Shown here piece after piece: positions 8,772 to 17,868 of a stretch of DNA of 64,000 nt. Numbering within the stretch: position 1 is the first letter of the stretch; each line of letters opens with the position of its first letter. The notes below the pieces were generated by a model. That model was not told the DNA's origin and ran no database searches. It saw only the letters and a list, made by a program, of their open reading frames with translations. The translations under genes were made by a program, and so were the position numbers. Source of the stretch: Lachnospiraceae bacterium (GTDB lineage: Bacteria > Bacillota > Clostridia > Lachnospirales > Lachnospiraceae); contig CAJTDD010000012.1 of the NCBI GenBank assembly GCA_910574885.1, positions 62,001 to 126,000 of the forward strand, in the 5' to 3' direction.

Positions 8772-9473
8772 TCATACGAAGCAAAACACATTTGGAATAC
8801 TGTCCCCAAACGTTTTAACTGCCATTCGGTACATTGCTTTTGCATGGATACGGTCATGCCAGATAAAACGCCGCAGCACCTTCCGTAACGACCATTCTTC
8901 GCCATAGCTCCCCAGGTAAACAGTATTCTTCAAAAAATCAGGCTGAATTTCGAGTAACACAAAACCTCGCCGCCGACATTCCACAATCGTTCCCTCGTGG
9001 TCAGTTACAACACCAATCTCCCCGAAGTAATAATCATTAACATTTTTTGTATGCTCATACATTTCAAATGCTGTGCGGGGAACTTGTCCGTAAAATGTTT
9101 TCCGAGCCAACAGGCAACTTCTATTCTTGTCAGGAATCGCTTCATACAAATTTTGAAAATCCTGTGCGGATTTCAGTGCAAGTGCTTTTAATTCTTCGTA
9201 TTCCAATTTCGACAGAGGTTTTTTTTCTTCCGTAAAAAGGACATCCGAATCTGCGTCTGAAATTACAAGCGTAGATGATTTCTCCTGTACGATTACCGCT
9301 TCCAAAGAATCTGGAACTGCTTCACCTTTCCATTCTAAATAAGATTCAATCTCTTTTGCCATCTTTTGAAGGGCGATATCCTTTGTTTCGCCGCGTGTAT
9401 ATGCTCCAACAAAATTGTTAGAATACAAAATACTGTCATTTCCATTGTGTTCCCAAACACATTGTATTTTCAT
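8772..9473 (-). CDS. HicB-like N-terminus fused to a DinB-like helical domain
   Basis: 233 residues. Residues 1-50 (SNNFVGAYTRGETKDIALQKM, then IESYLEW) follow the HicB antitoxin pattern in which a strand, a G-T turn and an Ala/Leu helix build a degenerate RNase H fold. From about residue 100 the chain has DinB/YfiT-like spacing: FYGQVPRTAFEMYEHTKNVN, then GEEWSLRKVLRRFIWHDRIH with a His-x3-His near the end. DinB-type proteins use three histidines for metal; I can see two of them clearly. No toxin gene of the HicA kind is adjacent. The fusion assignment is by eye. Confidence 0.5.
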   Translation of the reverse strand: MKIQCVWEHNGNDSILYSNNFVGAYTRGETKDIALQKMAKEIESYLEWKGEAVPDSLEAVIVQEKSSTLVISDADSDVLFTEEKKPLSKLEYEELKALALKSAQDFQNLYEAIPDKNRSCLLARKTFYGQVPRTAFEMYEHTKNVNDYYFGEIGVVTDHEGTIVECRRRGFVLLEIQPDFLKNTVYLGSYGEEWSLRKVLRRFIWHDRIHAKAMYRMAVKTFGDSIPNVFCFV

Positions 9474-9534
9474 ATCCTTCCTCCGATAAATCTTAATTTA
9501 ACAATACAGGCGGCAAGTCCTTCCAGGAGTTTGC

Positions 9535-10551
9535 CTAACGATACCCATTCGGATTCTGTGACTGCCATCTCCAAGTATCTTCACACATCTCATCAAGCCC
9601 TCGCTCTGCCTTCCAGCCCAGCACCTTCGCCGCCTTCGCCGGATCTGCATAGCACATAGCGATATCCCCTTCTCTTCTTGGCTTAATCTCGTAAGGAATC
9701 TCTTTCCCGCAAGCCTTCCCGAATGCTTTCGCCATATCCAGCACAGAATAACCCGTACCAGTACCTAAGTTAATCACATCCAGCCCCGGATTGGTCATAA
9801 TATAATCAATCGCCTTCACATGCCCAAGCGCCAGATCCACAACATGGATATAATCACGTACGCCCGTGCCATCCGGAGTATCGTAGTCGTCGCCAAATAC
9901 GCCCAGCTTTTCCAGCTTCCCAACGGCAACCTGAGAAATATAAGGCATCAAATTGTTCGGGATACCCTTTGGGTCTTCCCCAATGCGCCCGCTCTTGTGC
10001 GCTCCTACCGGGTTAAAGTACCTAAGCAGAATCACGTTCCATTCCGGGTCAGATTTCTGTAAATCTGTCATAATCTGTTCCATCATAGACTTTGTCCATC
10101 CGTAAGGGTTGGTACACTGGCCCTTAGGGCAGTCCTCAGTAATGGGCATCACCTCCGGATTCCCGTATACAGTGGCGGAAGAGCTGAACACAATCCGCTT
10201 CACACCCGCTTTGCGCATGACATCCATCAAGGTCAGCGTTCCGGTGATATTATTATGATAATATTCCAATGGTTTCTGGACAGATTCGCCTACCGCTTTC
10301 AGTGCGGCACAGTGAATCACAGCGTCGATGGACTCTTTCTCGAACAATGCCCGGAGGCTGTCAGCGTCGCACACGTCGCCTTCATAGAATGTGACCTTCT
10401 TCCCGGTAAGTTCCTCTACCCTTTTCAGGGATTCCTCGGAAGAGTTGGAAAGATTGTCATATACAGTTACCTGATACCCCTTGTTCAGTAACTCCAAAGC
10501 TGTGTGGCTGCCGATGTAGCCGGCGCCTCCGGTAATTAAGATATTCGCCAT
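9535..10551 (-). CDS. galE: UDP-glucose 4-epimerase, second copy
   Basis: 338 residues with [10 protein letters not shown] at the N-terminus, [15 protein letters not shown] and the catalytic NPYGWTK, and [13 protein letters not shown], all classical for Leloir-pathway GalE. The ORF is open to 10617, but the ATG at 10551 has AGGAGG just upstream and gives the usual N-terminus. It is monocistronic with its own sigma-A promoter at 10656-10684. Compared with the copy at 99-1073 it is the more canonical GalE and probably the housekeeping enzyme. Confidence 0.95.
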   Translation of the reverse strand: MANILITGGAGYIGSHTALELLNKGYQVTVYDNLSNSSEESLKRVEELTGKKVTFYEGDVCDADSLRALFEKESIDAVIHCAALKAVGESVQKPLEYYHNNITGTLTLMDVMRKAGVKRIVFSSSATVYGNPEVMPITEDCPKGQCTNPYGWTKSMMEQIMTDLQKSDPEWNVILLRYFNPVGAHKSGRIGEDPKGIPNNLMPYISQVAVGKLEKLGVFGDDYDTPDGTGVRDYIHVVDLALGHVKAIDYIMTNPGLDVINLGTGTGYSVLDMAKAFGKACGKEIPYEIKPRREGDIAMCYADPAKAAKVLGWKAERGLDEMCEDTWRWQSQNPNGYR

Positions 10552-10655
10552 AATTATAAATCCTCCTGTTCTGTTGCAGATATCTCGGACTGCATGACCG
10601 TTATCCCCAATCATCAAGCGGTCGGCATACAGTCCATGTTAACTTGCTAGTTATT

Positions 10656-10684
10656 ATCATATTGCATAAAAGAAGGAAAAGCAA
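10656..10684 (-). promoter_or_regulatory. Sigma-A promoter for the second galE
   Basis: On the minus strand TTGCTT (10684-10679) and TATGAT (10661-10656) are separated by 17 bases, about 105 bases ahead of the galE start at 10551. Confidence 0.55.
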
Positions 10685-10823
10685 TAAGCATATGAGATAA
10701 AATTATAAAAATATTGCGGATTGAGCATTGATTTTCACAGAATGGATGTTAAACTATAAAGATAGAATTTTTATCACGATGAAGGATAAATGGAATTTGG
10801 CAGAAAGAAAGGAAGGGAATCAC

Positions 10824-13373
10824 ATGAACCTACATTTTCTCGGCGGCGCCATGGAGATTGGAGGCAGCTGCATCTATATCAGAATTGCAGGCAAGGGAAT
10901 CCTCTTAGATTCCGGCATCCGTCAGTCAGCGTCAAAAGATCCGATTCCTGATTTCCGGACAGTACAAGAGCAGGGCGGTGTGGATGCGATTATCATAAGC
11001 CATGCCCACATGGATCATATCGGGACGCTTCCGATGATCAGTAAGGCATACCCCCGGGCACAGATCTATATGACTGCAATGACGCAGGATCTGACCCGGG
11101 TACTGCTCTACGACAGTTTGAAGATTATGAAGAACCGGGAGGACGAGATTCCCCACTATTCAGAACAGGATGTGCTTGCCATGCTGGAGCGCATCCATCC
11201 CATCGGTTATCAGATGCCTTTTCCCATCCTTGACGGATTTACCCTGACATTTTACCCGGCGGGGCATATTGCGGGGGCAGCGTGCATATATCTGGTTACG
11301 GAGGAAGGAAGCCTGTTCTATTCCGGTGATTTCTCCGCATTTTCCCAGCGTACCATTGAAGGAATCCGGATTCCCAAGCTCCGTCCGGATGTGTCTGTTG
11401 TGGAGACAACCTATGGAAATCGGCTGCATGCAAACCGGATGGTGGAGGAGAAGCGTCTGGTGGAGCTGGTTGGGGAATGCATTGCACAGAAGAAGAAAAT
11501 TTTGATTCCCACATTTGCCTTGGGGAGGGCGCAGGAAGTCCTGCTGATTCTGCGTACGGCGTTTCTGAACCAGGAGATTCCCTCTGTGCCTGTGTTCGTA
11601 GACGGCATGGTCAGAGATATCAACAGGATGTACGTGCGGAATCCTATTTATCTGAAAAATGCACTGGGAAAGCGGATTTTGAAAGGAAATGAACCTTTCT
11701 ATACAAAGGAAATTGCGCCTGTGGCTCCGACACAGAAGCGGGAAGAATTGCTGGCGGGAAACGAGCCGGTTATCTTGGTATCCAGTTCCGGCATGCTGAC
11801 CGGAGGTCCCAGCGCCCAGTATGCAAAGCTGCTGGCATCTTCAGAGGATGCATGCATCATAATCACAGGGTATCAGGACGAAGAGTCCCCCGGGCGGCAG
11901 CTTCTTGACTTGCTTCATGACCCAGAAGGGGGGAAACTGACGGTCAATGGCAGTACCGTTCCTGTAAAATGCCGTATCGAGCAGGTGGGGCTGTCTGCCC
12001 ACGGGGATAAGTCGGAGATTATGGCGCTTCTGGAGCGGCTGTCCTCGCGGCGGGTATTTCTGGTACATGGGAACCGGGAAGCGATTGACGAGCTGGGAAG
12101 TGAATTGGCGGCTGAGGATTACCGGCGGCAGATTTATTTGCCTGAGTGCGGGCAGGCGTATGAGGTGGAGGTGCGCAAGAAACGTAAGCAGGCGGAGTTT
12201 CAGTTGGAGTATACCCTGCAGATGGACAGGGATTTTACGGAAGCGGATGAGAAAACGCTGTGGGATTTCTGGCGGGAGCATTATTTCGGGAAGGCGTTCC
12301 CGGTATCCCAGATTGCACAGATCTGGCATGGAAGGGAGAGGGAAGCACAGGAAAGAGTTCTTAAAAAGATGCAGGATATTTTTCTTCAAAGCAAATATTT
12401 TGCACCCAATGCACGCAGGCTGTTCTTGTTTGAGGCGAATACGCCGGAAGCCGTCGCAGAGGCGAATACGCCTAAGGAGTTGACGATGCAGGAGTTGGAG
12501 CAGAGGATTTTAGCTCTGTTTCAGGAATTCCCCTACCGGAAAATCAGTTTCCATCTTGAGCGGAAAGAGGTACTGCTTCAATTTGATTATCCAGACAGCC
12601 AGGATATGGAAACATTTCAGGAAAAGTCGGACATTTTCGCCGGAGAGACGGGATGGAACGTGAGGGTTCATCCGGCTATGAACCACAATGCGGCGGGGCT
12701 TTTGCTGTCGCTCCTTTTTGGAGAGCGGATTATGAAAACTTCTTATTTTCAGGATAGGAAATGTTATTCGATTACACTTTCCGAGGATGGATATGGGGAT
12801 TCAGACAGGGAGGCGGCGAGGCGTTTCCGGTTGGAGACCGGCTGGAATCTGTCGGTGAACGGGAGGACAGAAACGGATTGTGAGCTGCATGAGGAGGGAG
12901 AGAAAGAGACCGGCTATGCGCTGCATGCTGCCTTTATGCCTATGGATTCCACAGCAGGGGCGGCGGAACAGAACCAGGCATTTCAGAGGATTGACGAAGC
13001 CTTTTCAGGTCTTGCCCATCGACCGGATAAGAAGAGCCTGAAACAGGATTCCCAGGGAAAATACCTGGAGGTAAGCTTTGTTTCCCCGATGATTGGAAGC
13101 CGGTATGGAGCAGTTCTTCAGGATTTGGCGAACCAGACAGGGTGGAGGATAAAGATTGGGGATAAGGTAAATCAGAATGCATTATTTAACTATATTCAGC
13201 TGCTATGTATGAAGCATCACATGACGCCTGTGAAGAACCCTTCTTATCTTCCGGAGCGGAAGAAAGTACAGATAAAGGTACGCGGGCAGTTAGAAGAAGG
13301 CACGCTTCATTTGGTCATGGAGGAGTTCCGGAAGCAGACGGGATGTGAGTGTGAAGTCATCCAAGTTCCATAA
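10824..13373 (+). CDS. MBL-fold beta-CASP ribonuclease-like protein with repeated C-terminal module
   Basis: 849 residues. The first 430 form a metallo-beta-lactamase/beta-CASP nuclease: SHAHMDH at 59-65 is the metal motif, followed by AGHIAGAA, SGDFSAF, PTFALGRAQE, VSSSGMLTGG, LSAHGD and VHGN, the order seen in CPSF/YSH1-like RNases. The remaining 400 residues are not part of that fold. From about residue 570 a strand-helix-strand unit ending in TGW/TGC recurs four times. The ORF opens at 10728, but ATG 10824 has GGAAGGGA upstream and starts at the first beta strand. Likely cytoplasmic RNA or DNA exonuclease; the substrate is unknown. Confidence 0.85.
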   Translation: MNLHFLGGAMEIGGSCIYIRIAGKGILLDSGIRQSASKDPIPDFRTVQEQGGVDAIIISHAHMDHIGTLPMISKAYPRAQIYMTAMTQDLTRVLLYDSLKIMKNREDEIPHYSEQDVLAMLERIHPIGYQMPFPILDGFTLTFYPAGHIAGAACIYLVTEEGSLFYSGDFSAFSQRTIEGIRIPKLRPDVSVVETTYGNRLHANRMVEEKRLVELVGECIAQKKKILIPTFALGRAQEVLLILRTAFLNQEIPSVPVFVDGMVRDINRMYVRNPIYLKNALGKRILKGNEPFYTKEIAPVAPTQKREELLAGNEPVILVSSSGMLTGGPSAQYAKLLASSEDACIIITGYQDEESPGRQLLDLLHDPEGGKLTVNGSTVPVKCRIEQVGLSAHGDKSEIMALLERLSSRRVFLVHGNREAIDELGSELAAEDYRRQIYLPECGQAYEVEVRKKRKQAEFQLEYTLQMDRDFTEADEKTLWDFWREHYFGKAFPVSQIAQIWHGREREAQERVLKKMQDIFLQSKYFAPNARRLFLFEANTPEAVAEANTPKELTMQELEQRILALFQEFPYRKISFHLERKEVLLQFDYPDSQDMETFQEKSDIFAGETGWNVRVHPAMNHNAAGLLLSLLFGERIMKTSYFQDRKCYSITLSEDGYGDSDREAARRFRLETGWNLSVNGRTETDCELHEEGEKETGYALHAAFMPMDSTAGAAEQNQAFQRIDEAFSGLAHRPDKKSLKQDSQGKYLEVSFVSPMIGSRYGAVLQDLANQTGWRIKIGDKVNQNALFNYIQLLCMKHHMTPVKNPSYLPERKKVQIKVRGQLEEGTLHLVMEEFRKQTGCECEVIQVP

Positions 13374-13410
13374 GAGTGATGCTAGTGTGACAAAACCGAG
13401 GAGGAAAGAC

Positions 13411-14178
13411 ATGATGAAATTATATGAGATTACATTTAGCCCTACCGGGGGAACAAAGAAGGTCGCGGACATGATTATGGACAGATTCCGCTGGGAAAGT
13501 TCATTCATAGACCTGACAGACAGATTTACAGATTTTTCAACCTATGCATTCGACAAAGAAGACGTGTGCATCGTGGCAGTTCCGTCTTATGGGGGAAGGA
13601 TTCCCGCCATTGTAGGCGAAAGGTTAAGACAGATGAAGGGAAACCATGCAAAGGCAGTCCCGGTCACGGTGTATGGCAACCGTGCCTATGACGATACGAT
13701 GCTGGAGCTTAACGATACCCTGATAGAAGCCGGGTTCTGCCCTGTGGCGGCGATAGCGGCTGTGGCGGAGCATTCCATCATGCGCCAGTTTGGGGCAGGT
13801 CGCCCGGATGAGGAAGACAGAAGGGAGTTAGTGGATTTCACGGACAAGATTAAGCGGGGAATCCAAAACGGCAGCCTCACGGAGACACCCCACGTTCCGG
13901 GAAACCGTCCATACCGCTCCTTCGACGGCGTACCAATGAAACCAAGGTCTGGAAAAAATTGTACAAAATGTGGACTCTGTGCCGAGAAATGTCCCGTAGG
14001 AGCAATCCCGACGGATATGCCCATGAGTACGGATCATAGCAAATGCATTACTTGTATGCGCTGCATCGCCGTCTGTCCCCAGAAGAACCGCAGTATCAGC
14101 AAGGTACTGGCGGCGGCGGGGGCGCAGAAGTTAAAGAAGGCGTGTAAAGAGAGGAAAAGGAACGAACTGTTTATATAG
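13411..14178 (+). CDS. EFR1-family flavodoxin-ferredoxin
   Basis: 255 residues. The N-terminus EITFSPTGGTKKVAD is the flavodoxin phosphate loop. VAVPSYGGRIP binds the flavin ring in this family. Near the C-terminus two [4Fe-4S] motifs follow: CTKCGLCAEKCPVG and CITCMRCIAVCPQ. EFR1 proteins are electron carriers or small oxidoreductases common in anaerobic Clostridia. The frame begins at 13345, but the ATG pair at 13411 has GGAAAGAC just before it. The gene starts 37 bases after the beta-CASP gene and shares its terminator. Confidence 0.88.
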   Translation: MMKLYEITFSPTGGTKKVADMIMDRFRWESSFIDLTDRFTDFSTYAFDKEDVCIVAVPSYGGRIPAIVGERLRQMKGNHAKAVPVTVYGNRAYDDTMLELNDTLIEAGFCPVAAIAAVAEHSIMRQFGAGRPDEEDRRELVDFTDKIKRGIQNGSLTETPHVPGNRPYRSFDGVPMKPRSGKNCTKCGLCAEKCPVGAIPTDMPMSTDHSKCITCMRCIAVCPQKNRSISKVLAAAGAQKLKKACKERKRNELFI

Positions 14179-14185
14179 GAAAACC

Positions 14186-14228
14186 GGGGATGCCGGGAAA
14201 TGCTGTGCAGCCATCTCCCGGCATCCCC
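14186..14228. terminator. Strong bidirectional terminator
   Basis: GGGGATGCCGGGA (14186-14198) pairs perfectly with TCCCGGCATCCCC (14216-14228), followed by TTT on the plus strand and TTTT on the minus strand. It separates the EFR1 gene from the convergent AAA-ATPase gene. Confidence 0.85.
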
Positions 14229-14266
14229 TTTGTGGATAAAAACTTACACATTTTTCTTGACGAACC

Positions 14267-15859
14267 TTAGAAGTTCATTTTTTCAATCTCACAACTATGC
14301 TTTTTCGTCTTTTTATCATAATTAATACCTGCAAGTATCAGATTGCCGTGATACTCTTTCAATGCATCCACATATTCTTTTTTCTTAATCTGTGTAATCG
14401 CACCTTTCGCGCTTTTGTCCCATTTTAATTCAATGACTGCCGCCGGCTTATCTGTATGCAGTTTCCTTGGAAGAAAGCAAATATCGGCAAATCCCTTTCC
14501 CGTCGGCAATTCCCGTATTATGGTATAATACTCTCTTGCGGAATAAAAAGCGAGATTGATTGCACAGCTCAGAGAATTTTCATCATTGTATTGAAGAATA
14601 GAAATTTCTCTGTGCGCCTGGTCAATTCCTTTTGCGACTTTGTCTCCGTCTAAATTCCATAACGCTTCTAACAGCTTCCGTGATTCCTGTATCGCGTCTG
14701 TTACCTCACGCCATTCCATCGTACTGATGGCATTCGCATACTCCTGCAAGACTTCCTTGTTCGGGATAGATACCGTCCCTTTTTCACTGTCATAGGTCAG
14801 GTATCCCAGATGTACCAAAAGAGTCATGACGTCATCCTTTGATGCAAAGGAGGTCATATCATTGCTGAAGGTTCCGGTATTGATTGGAATCACTCCTCCT
14901 GCAAGCATCTCAATGATGGAATCTTTTAAGCCGTCCATGTTCATCTGAATATACATTTTTAACGCTTCATATGTTTCCGTCTGGTTCCAATAAGTCCCGA
15001 ACTTATGTCTCATCATTGCTTCTACAACGGATTTTGGGCTGTACATCGCATACGCCCGGGAACCCTTTTTCTCATGCGCTAAAAGCTGATATCCATTATA
15101 CCATGCTTCTGCCTCTTCAAAATTCATGCCGTACTCCGTGCAGAGTTTTTTTACTTCTTCCTCTGTAAAACCAAAAAATTCAGCCAGATTTCCCGGATCG
15201 GTCATAGAATATTCCGTAAACATATTAAGGGCCGAATGGGAGCCGTATTTTTTTATTGGCAGAATCCCTGTCATATATGCAAGAGCCACATACTCCTGAT
15301 CTTTGAGCCATGCCCGAAGGAAATCAAGGTACTGTTTCTGTACGCCTTTATCCTGCTGGTATTCCCGGAACAGGCAGTCCCACTCATCAATCAAAATGAT
15401 GAAGGAACGATTTGTCTTGATATAAATATCTTTCATGACTTGAATGAGATTTTTTTCGTCCCGAAACCTTATATCATGGTAAGTCTCAAGTAAATCAAAA
15501 ATCAGGTAATCATTCAGCATTTTCAGCATAGCGTCTATGCCTTTCGCGGCGTTTACAAATTCTTGGAGATTGATTCGTATGACATCATACCGGTTTAAAT
15601 GGTTTTTATATGATTCTGTCTTGCCGACAGACAGCCCACCGAACAAATCCGCTGTATTTTCTGACCTGCCATAATATGCGGCAAGCATATGAAGCGCCAT
15701 AGATTTCCCAAACCTTCGGGGTCTGCTGACACATATGAATCTTTGCTGCGTTTTTATGCGTCGATTAGTCTGTTCAATCAGCCTGCTTTTATCTACATAG
15801 ATTTCCGAGTTAAGCGACATTTCAAATAACCCGGCTCCCGGATTCAGATAACTTCCCAT
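14267..15859 (-). CDS. AAA-ATPase-like protein with PD-(D/E)XK nuclease domain (DUF1703 type)
   Basis: 530 residues. SRPRRFGKSMALHML near residue 55 is the family's P-loop variant, IILIDEWDCLF is Walker B, and YMTGILPIKKYGSHSALNMF and the EEEVKKLCTEYGMNF region are typical of the AAA_9-like group. The C-terminus has ADICFLPRK, AAVIELKW and QIKKKEYVDALK, the D-ELK-Q core of a PD-(D/E)XK nuclease. These proteins are very numerous in gut anaerobes; their role is unknown, with defence or mobile-DNA functions often guessed. The start MGSYLNPG at 15859 avoids overlap with the upstream gene and matches the pseudogene at 5366-6666. Confidence 0.88.
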   Translation of the reverse strand: MGSYLNPGAGLFEMSLNSEIYVDKSRLIEQTNRRIKTQQRFICVSRPRRFGKSMALHMLAAYYGRSENTADLFGGLSVGKTESYKNHLNRYDVIRINLQEFVNAAKGIDAMLKMLNDYLIFDLLETYHDIRFRDEKNLIQVMKDIYIKTNRSFIILIDEWDCLFREYQQDKGVQKQYLDFLRAWLKDQEYVALAYMTGILPIKKYGSHSALNMFTEYSMTDPGNLAEFFGFTEEEVKKLCTEYGMNFEEAEAWYNGYQLLAHEKKGSRAYAMYSPKSVVEAMMRHKFGTYWNQTETYEALKMYIQMNMDGLKDSIIEMLAGGVIPINTGTFSNDMTSFASKDDVMTLLVHLGYLTYDSEKGTVSIPNKEVLQEYANAISTMEWREVTDAIQESRKLLEALWNLDGDKVAKGIDQAHREISILQYNDENSLSCAINLAFYSAREYYTIIRELPTGKGFADICFLPRKLHTDKPAAVIELKWDKSAKGAITQIKKKEYVDALKEYHGNLILAGINYDKKTKKHSCEIEKMNF

Positions 15860-15863
15860 TCCA

Positions 15864-16430
15864 TCAACCCTGCTTTCCAATAAGCCCCATACACTTCTCA
15901 GGCTCCGGCGCGAACAGGGAAGTCACCTTAATTTTCCCGTCCAGGCCTTCCTCCCCAAGCATCTCTTTTAAAACAGCCATGAATACTCCGCTCCCCTTCT
16001 CTAACCGGCAGTCCGCCAGAGTTTCGTCAAGATCCGTCCGGCACTCAAAAGAGCCGTACCAGTTCCCGCGGCAGGTATAATCCACGCCGCAGCTCGGGCT
16101 TCCGTCTACGCCCACTACCCCGAGAATCTCGAACCAGCCTTCATTTGCCAGATATTCCTTCAACTGTTCGATGACCGGGGAGAGAATCCTGCGGCAGTGG
16201 GAGCGGAAGAAGGGATTGTCGAACTGGTCGCTTACATGCCCCCAGCGCTTGGCGCCGTAGAGGGTGAACTCCGGGCAGGGAAGCTGGATGATATGGATGT
16301 CATCGGCAATCGCCTTTTGCAAGAATTCCTTGCGGAGCGATTCTTCGGCGTCCATCTCCTCCTGATTGTAGAGAATGACTTTGGATGCGGTGTTAAGAAT
16401 ACAGTGTGATACAAAGACTATTTTTTTCAT
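15864..16430 (-). CDS. TudS-related putative desulfidase (CD3072 type)
   Basis: 188 residues beginning MKKIVFVSHCILNTASKV. Three cysteines sit where TudS-like enzymes hold a [4Fe-4S] cluster: SHCILN, QLPCPEF and GSPSCGVDYT. TudS removes sulfur from thiouracil. The family near this sequence is annotated as CD3072-type and its substrate is not established. It sits between the Crp-like regulator (10 bases upstream) and the AAA gene (4 bases downstream), so the three may share a transcript. Confidence 0.75.
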   Translation of the reverse strand: MKKIVFVSHCILNTASKVILYNQEEMDAEESLRKEFLQKAIADDIHIIQLPCPEFTLYGAKRWGHVSDQFDNPFFRSHCRRILSPVIEQLKEYLANEGWFEILGVVGVDGSPSCGVDYTCRGNWYGSFECRTDLDETLADCRLEKGSGVFMAVLKEMLGEEGLDGKIKVTSLFAPEPEKCMGLIGKQG

Positions 16431-16440
16431 GGCGTCCTCC

Positions 16441-17151
16441 TCATAAAATGATGTCGCCGTACCTGTCGGCGAGCTTTTCTAAGTGTTCTTCTTCGATAAC
16501 GATTTTTCCTTTCCTAAGAGTAAGATACCCCTTTTTTTCCATATCGTCAATATGGCGGTAAAGAGTCCGCAGATTAATATGCAATTCCTCGGCAAGTGCG
16601 TTTCTGGTCAGGGGACAGGTATACGGAAGGTGAGAACTGGCGCGAAGGTACAGATAGTGTCCTAAAATATCCTTGGGATGGAAGGTCTTATGCCGTTCGG
16701 CATGGTTCATGTTGGAGTCCGTGATTTTTCCCATAATAACCAGGGTGGGATAGCAAAGGGAAGCATCCGTTTTGATAATCTGCACAAAATCGGATACGCG
16801 GATGCGGAACATGACGCACCGGGTCTTGGCGACAACGAAGGCGGTATAGTAATCAATATTATTCAGATATTCTACAAGCCCTAATATATGCGGGGATTCC
16901 ACGTAGTCAATGACATTATCGCTGTTCCATGATATCTGGTTCAGAATCACCGCCCGTCCGCAAAGCAGCATGTACAGGTAAGCGGCAGGGTCCTTCTGGT
17001 AAATGATGGTCTCATTTTCGCGGGCCGTCACAAGGCAGCCCTCCGGCGCTATGCCGCGAAGCGATACCAGAGGATTTTTCTTGTTATATTCTTCTTTGAG
17101 TATGATACGGAGAGCTTTGGTTATATTGCTGTGCATAAAAGTGAGAAACAC
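16441..17151 (-). CDS. Crp/Fnr-family transcriptional regulator
   Basis: 236 residues. The middle forms a cyclic-nucleotide-binding-type beta barrel (ENETIIYQKDPAAYLYMLLC). The C-terminus is a winged helix: PLTRNALAEELHINLRTLYR is the recognition helix-turn-helix, followed by the wing KGYLTLRKGKIVIEEE. No FNR-type cysteine cluster is visible at the N-terminus. It is divergent from the nucleoside operon, with a dyad over that operon's promoter at 17182-17193, so it likely controls it. TTG or inner ATG starts are possible; MHSNITK at 17133 is an alternative. Confidence 0.8.
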   Translation of the reverse strand: MFLTFMHSNITKALRIILKEEYNKKNPLVSLRGIAPEGCLVTARENETIIYQKDPAAYLYMLLCGRAVILNQISWNSDNVIDYVESPHILGLVEYLNNIDYYTAFVVAKTRCVMFRIRVSDFVQIIKTDASLCYPTLVIMGKITDSNMNHAERHKTFHPKDILGHYLYLRASSHLPYTCPLTRNALAEELHINLRTLYRHIDDMEKKGYLTLRKGKIVIEEEHLEKLADRYGDIIL

Positions 17152-17180
17152 CTCTTTAGTTGTAAAAAATGTCTAAAAAA

Positions 17181-17209
17181 CTGACAGATGTCATTTTCTG
17201 TATTATAGA
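17181..17209 (+). promoter_or_regulatory. Promoter with overlapping Crp/PrfA-like dyad ahead of the nucleoside operon
   Basis: CTGACA (17181-17186) and TATAGA (17204-17209) are 17 bases apart. The perfect palindrome TGACA-GA-TGTCA (17182-17193) overlaps the -35. Its two-base centre and half-sites resemble PrfA-type boxes of the Crp/Fnr family, and the divergent neighbour encodes such a protein. The position over the -35 would suit repression or class II control. Confidence 0.5.
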
Positions 17210-17262
17210 ATTATACTACAATGAAGTCAACAACCAATTTATTCTAAAAGGAGGAAATGAGA

Positions 17263-17868
17263 ATGGAACAAAAGAAATACTCAATCAAGGAAGACTTTTC
17301 AATGCTGGCGCTGCTGATTATCCCGGTGGGCGTGGCGGTCAATTTTGTCGGAGGGCAGTTGGCGTCAATCCTGAAGCTGCCCATGTATCTTGACACCATC
17401 GGCACGATTTTTGCGGCGATGCTCTGCGGGCCGTGGGTAGGGGCGGCGACCGGGGGCTTTACCAATGTGGTAACAGGAATTGCCAACCCCGTGAACTTTG
17501 CGTTCATACCGGTCAATATCCTTGCAGGCCTTGTGACAGGCTTCCTCGCAAGGAAGAAGATGTTCAGCGTGTGGTGGAAATGGCTGATTTCCATGCTCCT
17601 GATGGCGGCGGTATCCATTATTTCATCTGCCCCAATCGTCGTACTCGTATACGGAGGCGTGACCGGAGGCGGTACGTCCATCATCACTGCGGCGGCCATG
17701 GCGGCAGGAGCGAATATCTGGGCTGCATTTTTCGGGACAGAGGGTATCTTCACCGTGCTTGACCGAATCATCTCATTTGTCGTCTGCTGGCTGGTCATTA
17801 AGGTTATCCCGCCAAGGACGCTGGTGAAGTTTGGATGCGGAAGCAATTACATTAAAGAGAGTAAATGA
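17263..17868 (+). CDS. ECF transporter S component, nucleoside-related by context
   Basis: 201-residue integral membrane protein with about six hydrophobic segments. MYLDTIGTIFAAMLCGPWVG followed by a Gly-rich helix and PVNFAFIPVNILAGLVTG is the pattern of ECF substrate-binding subunits. The ATG at 17263 lies ten bases from AAGGAGG; ATG 17257 is only four bases away. Its stop overlaps the EcfT start. Because the operon continues with a nucleoside phosphorylase and a nucleoside hydrolase, the substrate is probably a nucleoside, base or pentose. This is inference; S components are hard to assign by sequence. Confidence 0.8.
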   Translation: MEQKKYSIKEDFSMLALLIIPVGVAVNFVGGQLASILKLPMYLDTIGTIFAAMLCGPWVGAATGGFTNVVTGIANPVNFAFIPVNILAGLVTGFLARKKMFSVWWKWLISMLLMAAVSIISSAPIVVLVYGGVTGGGTSIITAAAMAAGANIWAAFFGTEGIFTVLDRIISFVVCWLVIKVIPPRTLVKFGCGSNYIKESK

